A stretch of 7,876 nt of DNA from an uncultured Erysipelotrichaceae bacterium (GTDB lineage: Bacteria > Bacillota_I > Bacilli_A > Erysipelotrichales > Erysipelotrichaceae), in the NCBI GenBank assembly GCA_900319505.1, contig ONOV01000145.1, positions 1 to 7,876 of the forward strand. Direction: 5' to 3'. The notes under the pieces are model-generated. The model had not been told where the DNA came from, ran no database searches, and was given only the letters and a program-made list of their open reading frames with translations. Shown piece by piece: positions 1 to 6,192 of this stretch (positions are counted from its first letter, which is position 1; each line of letters starts with the position of its first letter). The translations under genes and the position numbers were made by a program.

Positions 1-1604
1 GAAAGCGCCACCGCACTGGTATAGCCGGTCGCATAGACATAGACGTAGAACGGACGATAGAAATGCGGGATACGGGCCCATTCATACTTTACTTCCTCAT
101 CCATGACAAGATCTTCACCGAAGTATGTTCTGATCAGGCCTTCATACAGACGGCACAATGCAGCCGCATCAAGGGACTCGCCTCTTTCCTGCATGGCGTG
201 TGCTTCTTTTTCAAACTCCGCAAACATCGTCTGACGATAGACAGTTCCCTTGAAGCCCTCCAGATACTGGTTGAGCAGATACAGTCTTTCCTTCGGATCC
301 GTGCAGTCAGCTAACAGCTGTTCAATGAGAAGATTCTCATTGACGGTGGAAGCGACTTCGGCCACAAACATCGTATAGCCGCTGTAGTGCGCAGGCTGAT
401 GATGGTTGGTCAGCCAGGTATGCTGGGAGTGGCCCATTTCATGCGCCAGGGTGGAGACGCTGTCCAGACTGCCGGTGAAATTCATCAAGATGAACGGATT
501 GGAATCATATGTGCCGCTGGAATAAGCACCGCCTGTTTTACCTTTATTAGGATAAACATCGATCCAGCCATCTTTATAGGCGTCTGCTACCCGCTTCACA
601 TATGCATCGCCAAGCGGCCTGACTGCCTTAAGAACCATTTCTTTGGCCTGTTCATAGGTGTAATGTCTGTCAACATCACCGGCAAGAGGTGCATAGACAT
701 CATAGTAATGCAGTTCATCCACACCGAGGATCTTCTTGCGCAATCTGACATAGCGGTACATCTTATCCATGTTGGCATGGACTGTATCAATCAGATTGTC
801 ATAAACTGAAACCGGAATGTTGTCAGTAGACATGGACATTTCCCGGCTGGAGCCATAGCCTCTGATGCGGGCTTCTGCAACAGCCCCCTTGACGCATCCT
901 GCATAGGCGGAAGCGAAGGTATGAATGTGCTGTGCATAGCTCTTGTAATAGGAATGGAAGGCATTTTCCCGCAGAACACGGTCGGTACTCATCTCTAAAG
1001 GAATATAGGAAGAGCCTGTCACTTCGTGTTCCGTGCCTTCGCTGTCCTTCACACTGTCAAAGACAAGATCTGCGTCCATCAGCGTTTCAGCAGTATCGCC
1101 AGACGCACTCAGAGCTTCCTGCAGAGAAGAAAGCAGTGTCTCCTCACTTGTGGAAAGGGTGTGCGGCTTCTGCCGCATCAGATTTTCCAGCATGAAACGA
1201 TAGTCTTTCAGTTTTTCATCTGCAACGATTTCCTTCAGCTTCGCATCAGGCAGACTGAGAATTTCCGGGCTGATGAAAGCAGAACTGCTGGCAATGGCAG
1301 TATATTTTGAAAACGCTCTGGCATACATGGACTGCGCCGCCGCATCTCTTGTATCCTCAGAGTGGCGCAGGGACGCATAGCAGATTACATCTTCCACCTT
1401 CCGGGAAACTTCTGTTTCCATCTGCAGGCAGGCAAGGATGGTATCCGCATTGTTCAGCTTTCCCTGAAAAGCCTGTATTTCACTCACATACTGATCAAGG
1501 CTGCCCAGGGCTTTTTCCCATTCTTCATCACTCTGATACAGCGTTGTCAGATCCCACTCATAAGATGGATCCAGTTCTTTTCTTTCCTTCAGTACTTCAC
1601 TCAT
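1..1604 (-). CDS. pepF: Oligoendopeptidase F (M3 family zinc metallopeptidase), 3' end cut by window edge
   Basis: The frame begins at the ATG at 1604 and stays open to base 1, giving about 534 residues. The family is usually near 600, so roughly the last 60-70 are missing. The protein should cleave short oligopeptides in the cytoplasm. Seen directly: the zinc motif HEMGHS at residues 388-393 (His388, Glu389, His392). A conserved FVAEVAST..NE stretch follows, with Glu416 the likely third zinc ligand. Near the cut end is IPHFYRPFYVYVYATGYTSA, typical of PepF. No signal peptide is visible. The start is set by AAAGGAG six bases upstream. The ATG overlaps the end of the patatin-like gene by 8 nt, so translation is probably coupled. 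The family call is secure; exact peptide specificity cannot be read from sequence. Confidence 0.95.
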   Translation of the reverse strand, partial: MSEVLKERKELDPSYEWDLTTLYQSDEEWEKALGSLDQYVSEIQAFQGKLNNADTILACLQMETEVSRKVEDVICYASLRHSEDTRDAAAQSMYARAFSKYTAIASSSAFISPEILSLPDAKLKEIVADEKLKDYRFMLENLMRQKPHTLSTSEETLLSSLQEALSASGDTAETLMDADLVFDSVKDSEGTEHEVTGSSYIPLEMSTDRVLRENAFHSYYKSYAQHIHTFASAYAGCVKGAVAEARIRGYGSSREMSMSTDNIPVSVYDNLIDTVHANMDKMYRYVRLRKKILGVDELHYYDVYAPLAGDVDRHYTYEQAKEMVLKAVRPLGDAYVKRVADAYKDGWIDVYPNKGKTGGAYSSGTYDSNPFILMNFTGSLDSVSTLAHEMGHSQHTWLTNHHQPAHYSGYTMFVAEVASTVNENLLIEQLLADCTDPKERLYLLNQYLEGFKGTVYRQTMFAEFEKEAHAMQERGESLDAAALCRLYEGLIRTYFGEDLVMDEEVKYEWARIPHFYRPFYVYVYATGYTSAVAL

Positions 1605-2469
1605 TGTTATCTCCTTTATCCATGAACTTCATGATTTCATCGCGCCTGGCTTCCATATCGCTGTAGCCGAGATCATAAAGCTCTTCACACTTCTTCTGAT
1701 CGCCCTTCCACCGGGAAACATTGACGGTCCGGCTTGGCAGCATATCTATTGCATTTCCCTTTTTCACCATGTCATCAATAATAGCTCTCTGGCGGTAGTA
1801 GTTCTTATCACGCACGGCATAGTCTTTGACAACCTGCGGGTATTCCTTGTAAACACGCGACATCATCCAGCGGATGATCTTAGGGGTCGGCTTGCGGACA
1901 TAGTCCTTGGGCTTGGTCGTGATGATCAGGCACTTGTCACAGCCCTTTTCAATCGCTCTTTCAATCGGAATCATGACCGTAATACCGCCATCCAGCAGCT
2001 TATGTCCCCTGAAATCAACAACCTCAGAGGCAATCGGCAGCGCACAGGCACCGCGGATCAGCTCCAAATCCGGATCAAGATCTTCCGGTCCGAAGAATAT
2101 CGTCTTTCCCTGTTTCAGATCATAGGCGCCGATTTCCATATTCGGTTTTTCCTTAAGCACTTTTCTGACGTTTGTACCTTCCTTACCCTTCAGATACACA
2201 TCAAAGATCTTGCGGTAATCCACAAAATAACCGCAGTGGGTCAATGGATAGATGCCGACAAGATGCGGATCTGCCGCATAAATGGTTGCCATGTTTCTGG
2301 GGGAATGCTTGTCATCATTCAATAATCCGAATGCCAGATAGCCGGCACCGGATGAAATACCATTATAATAATCAAATTTCAGATGATTATCCTGAATCCA
2401 CGCCAGTGCCCCGGCCGTATAGGCTCCTCTGACACCGCCGCCTTCCAGTACAAGTCCGATTTTTGTCAT
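1597..2469 (-). CDS. Patatin-like phospholipase, YjjU-type (serine acyl hydrolase)
   Basis: This 290-residue protein carries the patatin Ser-Asp dyad. Seen directly: the oxyanion-hole glycine stretch GGGVRG at residues 10-15, the nucleophile elbow G-I-S-S-G at 37-41 with Ser39, and the D-G-G motif with catalytic Asp160. The C-terminal part (about 195-285) is rich in charged and aromatic residues and resembles the extension of YjjU-like patatin proteins (DUF6363 type). There is no signal peptide or membrane segment, so it is probably cytoplasmic or membrane-peripheral. Members hydrolyse acyl esters of phospholipids or related lipids; the substrate here is unknown. A full AAAGGAGG ribosome binding site precedes the ATG. 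The gene starts 16 nt after cardiolipin synthase and overlaps pepF by 8 nt. A role in phospholipid turnover is inferred from this context. Confidence 0.93.
   Translation of the reverse strand: MTKIGLVLEGGGVRGAYTAGALAWIQDNHLKFDYYNGISSGAGYLAFGLLNDDKHSPRNMATIYAADPHLVGIYPLTHCGYFVDYRKIFDVYLKGKEGTNVRKVLKEKPNMEIGAYDLKQGKTIFFGPEDLDPDLELIRGACALPIASEVVDFRGHKLLDGGITVMIPIERAIEKGCDKCLIITTKPKDYVRKPTPKIIRWMMSRVYKEYPQVVKDYAVRDKNYYRQRAIIDDMVKKGNAIDMLPSRTVNVSRWKGDQKKCEELYDLGYSDMEARRDEIMKFMDKGDNNE
1611..1617 (-). promoter_or_regulatory. Ribosome binding site of pepF inside the patatin-like gene
   Basis: AAAGGAG on the minus strand, six bases before the ATG at 1604. It lies within the last codons of the upstream gene, whose TGA (1597-1599) falls just after the pepF start. 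This supports both the start choice and coupled translation. Confidence 0.8.
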
Positions 2470-2473
2470 ATGT

Positions 2474-2481
2474 CCTCCTTT
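2474..2481 (-). promoter_or_regulatory. Consensus ribosome binding site of the patatin-like gene
   Basis: AAAGGAGG on the minus strand, four bases before the ATG at 2469. It occupies most of the 16-nt gap after the cls stop codon, fixes the start, and leaves no room for a separate promoter. Confidence 0.8.
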
Positions 2482-2485
2482 ACTT

Positions 2486-4012
2486 TTACGCTAACGGCAT
2501 CAGCACATGCAGAACACCCCTGAGCATCCTGACCAAGATGCTGGTCTTCTTCATCTGCTCCACGGTAATTTCCTGTGATGTTTTCAGCGCCTGTTCAAAT
2601 TCACTGCGGATGCCGGCAATACTCTTTGTCCTGTACATCATAACCCCATCTTCAAAATGGAGGAAGTAGCTTCTGAAATCTGTGTTGATGGATCCGGCCA
2701 GTGCCCATTCATCATCTGCCACAATGGTTTTGGCATGATTGAAGCCGGGTGTGAATTCATAGATCTTCACACCGGCTTTCAAAAGACGCAGATAGTTGCT
2801 GCGGGTAGCCTGAAAGACCAGCAGCTTATCCGGATGATGTGGGGTAAGAATGACCACATTCACTCCGCTCTTGGCTGAATTGATCAATGCCCTGGCAATA
2901 CTTTCATTGAGCAGAAGATAAGGCGTATTGATATAGATGTAATTGCGGGCATGGTTGATCAGATTCAAATGTTCGCTCATGCCCATATATTCATCATCTG
3001 TCGGCGTATCCGCAAAGGGCTGTACACAGCCGGTTTCATCATACGTCCTGCAGGGCAGATGGTATTTTTCATAGTTCTCATCATCTCTTTTTCCTGCCAG
3101 CCAATGATACATGCCGAGAAACTGGGCACACATGCTCCAGACAGCCGGTCCTCTCAATCGGATTGCTGAATCACGCCAATACCCGAAGCGGTCAATCCGG
3201 TTGATATACTCATCCGCAAAATTGACTCCGCCGGTAAAGGCGACCTGATTATCAATGACTGTAATCTTTCGATGATCGCGGTTGTTCATCTGTACAATCA
3301 GAGCCGGGCGCAGCCGGTTGAAACAGTATGTTTCAATCCCATAGCTGCGCAGTTTCTTAGGCAGGCTGTGGGACATGGTAATGGAGCCGACATCATCATA
3401 GATGAGCTTTACATCCACCCCGGCCTCTGCTTTTTCTTTCAGAATGGTCAGGATCTGATCCCACAGCCATCCTTTATCAATGATGAACATTTCAATGAAA
3501 ATGAAATGCTGTGCTTTCTTCAGCTCTTCCAGATAGACCGGATACCATTCCTCGCCTGACTTGTAATAGGCAGTTTCCGTACCGGTATAGACCGGAAAGC
3601 CGCAGTGCTTCACGCCGTATTCATACAGCATATGTTCTGCGGTTTTATCCTTCAGCTCAATCTTTTCTCTTGCCGCATCTTCTTCCAGCATGTCATTAAG
3701 CTTGCGGGATGAGCGGATCGTACCATCATACAGTTTCTTCGGTACGGTTTTATTGCCTGCAATAAAATAAAGCGGTATGCCGATAATCGGGGCAGCCAGA
3801 AGAACAATCGTCCAGGCTATTTTATAAGCCGGATCCATATTTCTGTTTACAACGTAGATGGCAATGACAAGGCCCGCCACTTCCATCAGCGGATAAAGAT
3901 TATGCGCCAGGGTAAACTTCTGCACATAGGAAACAAGGAAAAGAAACTCACAGATGATCAGGGCGATAAAGAGTACCAGCCGGCTGAATATTACCTTAAG
4001 CAGTCTTCTCAT
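2486..4012 (-). CDS. cls: Cardiolipin synthase (phospholipase D superfamily)
   Basis: This 508-residue membrane enzyme probably makes cardiolipin from phosphatidylglycerol, with release of glycerol. Seen directly: hydrophobic segments near residues 8-30, 38-55 and 66-86, forming the usual N-terminal membrane-anchoring PLDc_N region. Two HKD motifs follow. The first is H247-R-K249 with D254, then FTGGVNFADEY. The second is H426-A-K428 with D433, then LAGSINTDFRS. Both are intact, and the length is normal for bacterial Cls of this type. The gene starts 23 nt after the GNAT stop. Its ribosome binding site (GAGG in ATGAGGGAGT) is weaker and closer to the start than those of its neighbours, so read-through from the upstream gene may help. 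It is followed after 16 nt by a patatin-like lipase. Confidence 0.95.
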   Translation of the reverse strand: MRRLLKVIFSRLVLFIALIICEFLFLVSYVQKFTLAHNLYPLMEVAGLVIAIYVVNRNMDPAYKIAWTIVLLAAPIIGIPLYFIAGNKTVPKKLYDGTIRSSRKLNDMLEEDAAREKIELKDKTAEHMLYEYGVKHCGFPVYTGTETAYYKSGEEWYPVYLEELKKAQHFIFIEMFIIDKGWLWDQILTILKEKAEAGVDVKLIYDDVGSITMSHSLPKKLRSYGIETYCFNRLRPALIVQMNNRDHRKITVIDNQVAFTGGVNFADEYINRIDRFGYWRDSAIRLRGPAVWSMCAQFLGMYHWLAGKRDDENYEKYHLPCRTYDETGCVQPFADTPTDDEYMGMSEHLNLINHARNYIYINTPYLLLNESIARALINSAKSGVNVVILTPHHPDKLLVFQATRSNYLRLLKAGVKIYEFTPGFNHAKTIVADDEWALAGSINTDFRSYFLHFEDGVMMYRTKSIAGIRSEFEQALKTSQEITVEQMKKTSILVRMLRGVLHVLMPLA

Positions 4013-4035
4013 ACTCCCTCATTATACTCAAATTG

Positions 4036-4512
4036 TCAGTTTTCGTCTTTTACACCAAAGTCATAACGGTAAATGTTTTTTACCTTTTCGCCTCTCATAT
4101 ACAGCCAGTGCCATGCCGGCACATCCTCTGTCTTCATATACTGACAGCCAAGCTTCTGCACCGTCCAGTTGCTTGGAATGTTATCAGGGGAGCAGGTAAT
4201 GATCAGCTGGTCCATCCCGTATCTTTCATGGGCAAGCGGAAACAGAAGCCGGCATGCCTCATACGCATAGCCATGTCCGCGATATGGCGGATTGATCCGA
4301 TAGCCGACATTGCCGGCATAGTACAGTTCTTCATTCATGCCGATCCGCAGATCGCAATAGCCCGTACGCACAGACGTATTGTGTTCATAGATACCGAAAT
4401 CATAAGAGTCATAAGGATGACCTATGGTTCTGGCATGATGCGATTCAAGCTTGATGTCTACGACAGTACCGCTGATGACATTGCGGCTGCGCAGCGCGCT
4501 CCAGAGACTCAT
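4036..4512 (-). CDS. GNAT family N-acetyltransferase
   Basis: This 158-residue protein probably transfers an acetyl group from acetyl-CoA to an amine; the substrate cannot be told. Seen directly: the acetyl-CoA pyrophosphate-binding motif R-G-H-G-Y-A at residues 78-83, preceded by VGYRINPPY and followed by a helix (EACRLLFPLA). A C-terminal motif N111-I-P-S114 leading to KLG at 120-122 is typical of RimJ-like GNAT proteins. No signal peptide is seen. I chose the ATG at 4512 because AGGAG lies nine bases upstream. The frame could extend to a GTG at 4551, but that has no ribosome binding site and would run through a TATAAT box. It is the first gene after a terminator and is followed 23 nt later by cls, so it probably heads that operon. 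The GNAT call is firm; the subfamily is not. Confidence 0.88.
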   Translation of the reverse strand: MSLWSALRSRNVISGTVVDIKLESHHARTIGHPYDSYDFGIYEHNTSVRTGYCDLRIGMNEELYYAGNVGYRINPPYRGHGYAYEACRLLFPLAHERYGMDQLIITCSPDNIPSNWTVQKLGCQYMKTEDVPAWHWLYMRGEKVKNIYRYDFGVKDEN

Positions 4513-4521
4513 ATGCTTTTT

Positions 4522-4526
4522 CTCCT
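4522..4526 (-). promoter_or_regulatory. Ribosome binding site deciding the GNAT start
   Basis: AGGAG on the minus strand, nine bases before the ATG at 4512. The in-frame GTG at 4551 has nothing comparable, so the shorter protein is preferred. Confidence 0.75.
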
Positions 4527-4533
4527 GTCTTTC

Positions 4534-4564
4534 ATTATAGGCATATTGCACGAAAAAGAGTCAT
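4534..4564 (-). promoter_or_regulatory. Candidate sigma-A-type promoter of the GNAT-cls-patatin-pepF operon
   Basis: A perfect TATAAT lies at 4534-4539 on the minus strand, in the only sizeable non-coding gap of the window and downstream of a terminator, where a promoter is expected. The -35 is poor: ATGACT at 4559-4564 matches TTGACA at four positions, but at a long 19-base spacing. Predicted transcription would start near 4527, leaving a leader of only about 15 nt with the ribosome binding site at its 5' end. The -10 is seen directly; promoter function is inferred. Confidence 0.45.
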
Positions 4565-4592
4565 GGAGCTGTCATTTTAGACAAAACTATAT

Positions 4593-4654
4593 AAAAACGG
4601 ATGGGCAGTATGCGTTCGTCCCGATCAGGTATGAATCACATCTGCTTCATCCGT
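4593..4654 (-). terminator. Composite hairpin terminator after the thioredoxin-like gene
   Basis: Three bases after the TAA at 4658-4660, the minus strand reads ACGGATG, and 44 bases later its exact complement CATCCGT, running into a TTTTT tract. Inside this 7-bp base stem, GCAG pairs with CTGC and ATGTG pairs with CGCAT (one G-U pair). TTC can pair with GAA, and CCT can pair with GGG around a GATC loop (one G-U pair). The result is one long stem interrupted by small internal loops and bulges. Position and T tract fit an intrinsic terminator for the pepT operon. The base stem is shorter and less GC-rich than in a textbook terminator. Confidence 0.65.
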
Positions 4655-4657
4655 GTT

Positions 4658-5251
4658 TTACTTCACTTCATCAGCCGCTGATACCATCAGCTTTTCATAA
4701 ATCTGTTTCAGCTGTTCACGCTGTACATCTGTCAAAGTGACACCTTCACTTGTGACAGTAACACCATCTACCAGAGAAACGTGATAGTCTACAATTTTTC
4801 CGCTGTTGATGGCAATGACATCCGGCACGGCAAAGGAAGCAGTACCGCTGGCATCCTTGACATAGGTTTCCCTGATATCCTCGGTCAGCGTCTGATAGTC
4901 ATTGTCTGAGAACTCACCGCTTGTATTGACATAATAGACTTTTACGTTAAGATCCCGGGCTGCTTCATACAGCACCTGGGCAGCGATCGTACAATTGGTT
5001 CCATCCGGTTTAGCAAGAAAGAGAATGCCGCTGCCTTTTTCATCGAACAGACGCAGTGCTTCCGACAGCTTTACTTCCTGGAAGACATCATCCTTATTGT
5101 CTACGCCATAGGCATTCATATCAGCACTCGTGCTGTCAAGCTTCACCGTTTCATGAATCTTGACCTCTTCCGCAATCGTCTGATTGTTCGGATCAACATA
5201 GAACAGTACAGCCGCCGCAATCAGGAAAAAGGAGAGCAGTAATTTCTTCAT
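4658..5251 (-). CDS. Exported thioredoxin-fold protein with degenerate (single-Cys) active site
   Basis: This 197-residue protein starts with a short Lys-Lys stretch and a hydrophobic segment at residues 4-18, which reads as a signal peptide or membrane anchor. No lipobox cysteine is present. From about residue 57 it resembles the thioredoxin-like proteins of Bacillota sometimes annotated as bacteriocin transport accessory protein. It has the strand GILFLAKPDGTNC, a helix, the strand VKVYYVNTSG, and a later AVPDVIAINSGKIV with the probable cis-proline Pro143. Where CxxC is expected there is G84-T-N-C87, and Cys87 is the only cysteine in the whole protein. Ordinary dithiol exchange is therefore unlikely; monothiol or structural roles remain possible. 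The ATG overlaps the upstream kinase stop by 4 nt (ATGA). It is the last gene before the terminator. The fold call is moderately secure; the function is unknown. Confidence 0.75.
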   Translation of the reverse strand: MKKLLLSFFLIAAAVLFYVDPNNQTIAEEVKIHETVKLDSTSADMNAYGVDNKDDVFQEVKLSEALRLFDEKGSGILFLAKPDGTNCTIAAQVLYEAARDLNVKVYYVNTSGEFSDNDYQTLTEDIRETYVKDASGTASFAVPDVIAINSGKIVDYHVSLVDGVTVTSEGVTLTDVQREQLKQIYEKLMVSAADEVK

Positions 5252-6192
5252 AACACCGTCCCTTCCGGCGGCTGTACTTCAGATACATCCGTCTTTTCAT
5301 AGAAGGAATCGATCTTTTCCCTTGTCGCAAGACCTCTGGAATATGCGGTGGCACTGCCGCAGCTGCAACCGAAACGGAAGGAGTCCACCGGATCCTTGGA
5401 ACGCAGATAATCCATGATGAATCCAGCCACAAGGGAATCACCTGTACCTAAAGTATAGATAGCCTTTTTCTCCTGTTCCAGAGAAGCAGTGAAGCAGCCG
5501 GTCGGGCAGACAAGCAGCGCCATTCTGTTATCAATGACAACAAGTACATTCTCCGCACCGAGACCATGCAGCCTGACAGCACCGGCCAGAATCTCCTCTT
5601 CACTTTCACACTTCTGATCAATCATCCTGCTCAGCTCTTCAGGTGTAGTCTTGAGCAGGAACACGCCCGCACCGACAACCTGTCTGACAAGATCCGGATC
5701 ACTGTCCAGGCAGATTCTGACATCTTTCTTTACCGCTTCTTCCAGCATATTCCTGACATCGTCCTTGAGATACGGCTGGGTGTTGCCGGCCAGAATGAGA
5801 TAATCACCTTTGTCCAGACGTGATACCTTTTCTCTTAAGTTCCTCATATCCGCATCAGTCACATAAGGACCTGCCGCATTGACATCTGTTTCGGTCTGCC
5901 CGGCATGGAGCTTGACGTTGATACGGGTGTTGCCTGAGGTATAGGTGAAGTTAGGCAGGATGAATTCATATTTGGCTAACAGTGAAATATAGAAATCTTT
6001 GGTGAAGCCGCCGAGAAAACCGACGGCACGGCTGGGAATGCCGAGATTGTTCAATACGATGGAGACGTTGATGCCTTTGCCGCCGGCTTCATAATATTCC
6101 AGCTGCGAACGATTCAGTTTTCCCGGTTCCAGCTCCTGCTGGCCTTCCATGTAGTAGTCCAGCGAAGGATTCAGTGTACAGGTATAGATCAT
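5248..6192 (-). CDS. pfkB: 1-phosphofructokinase (PfkB/ribokinase family)
   Basis: This 314-residue protein most likely phosphorylates fructose 1-phosphate to fructose 1,6-bisphosphate with ATP in the cytoplasm. Seen directly: an N-terminus IYTCTLNPSLDYY like Bacillus FruK, then LNRS, AGGKGINVS at 36-44, VGFLGGFTKDFY, TRINVKL at 89-95, the ATP-site motif G249-T-G-D252-S with the probable catalytic base Asp252, and CGSATAYS near 278-285. Length is normal. Three usual motifs are altered: the GSxP region reads AGNTQPYL (135-142), KPNxxEL reads KTTPEEL (181-187), and GAGDS reads GTGDS. No fructose PTS gene or regulator is visible nearby, so a related sugar phosphate such as tagatose 6-phosphate cannot be excluded. 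GGAGG lies seven bases before the start inside pepT. The start overlaps pepT by ATGA, and the stop overlaps the next gene the same way. Confidence 0.85.
   Translation of the reverse strand: MIYTCTLNPSLDYYMEGQQELEPGKLNRSQLEYYEAGGKGINVSIVLNNLGIPSRAVGFLGGFTKDFYISLLAKYEFILPNFTYTSGNTRINVKLHAGQTETDVNAAGPYVTDADMRNLREKVSRLDKGDYLILAGNTQPYLKDDVRNMLEEAVKKDVRICLDSDPDLVRQVVGAGVFLLKTTPEELSRMIDQKCESEEEILAGAVRLHGLGAENVLVVIDNRMALLVCPTGCFTASLEQEKKAIYTLGTGDSLVAGFIMDYLRSKDPVDSFRFGCSCGSATAYSRGLATREKIDSFYEKTDVSEVQPPEGTVL

Larger units (their letters stand above)
4513..4657. other. Only sizeable intergenic region: operon boundary
   Basis: These 145 bases separate the pepT operon from the GNAT-cls operon. They hold the composite hairpin terminator, a short inverted repeat TGTC-N6-GACA on the minus strand around 4571-4584, the TATAAT box, and the GNAT ribosome binding site. 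The short inverted repeat is too small to call as an operator. No small open frame with a ribosome binding site is evident here. Confidence 0.7.

Noticed and set aside
387..809. A 140-codon plus-strand open frame antisense to pepF
   Set aside because: It runs opposite the catalytic region of pepF, where conserved codons restrict the sequence, and has no ribosome binding site or family signature.
4021..4026. A second perfect TATAAT (minus strand) just before cls
   Set aside because: It would start transcription about at the cls ATG (4012), leaving no room for the ribosome binding site, and no -35 is found at 16-18 bases. It is probably chance in an A/T-rich gap.
4513..4551. An N-terminal extension of the GNAT protein from a GTG at 4551
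   Set aside because: No ribosome binding site precedes the GTG, the extra 13 residues are highly charged and match no GNAT feature, and the ATG at 4512 has AGGAG at nine bases.
4593..4654. The intergenic hairpin as a riboswitch or T-box leader of the GNAT-cls operon
   Set aside because: No T-box motif or recognisable riboswitch core is visible, the structure abuts the previous stop codon, and the candidate promoter lies downstream of it. A terminator is the simpler reading.
4033..4740. A 235-codon plus-strand open frame across the GNAT gene, the intergenic gap and the thioredoxin-like gene end
   Set aside because: It covers the terminator and the candidate promoter of the opposite strand, has low-complexity hydrophobic and histidine-rich content, and shows no family motifs.
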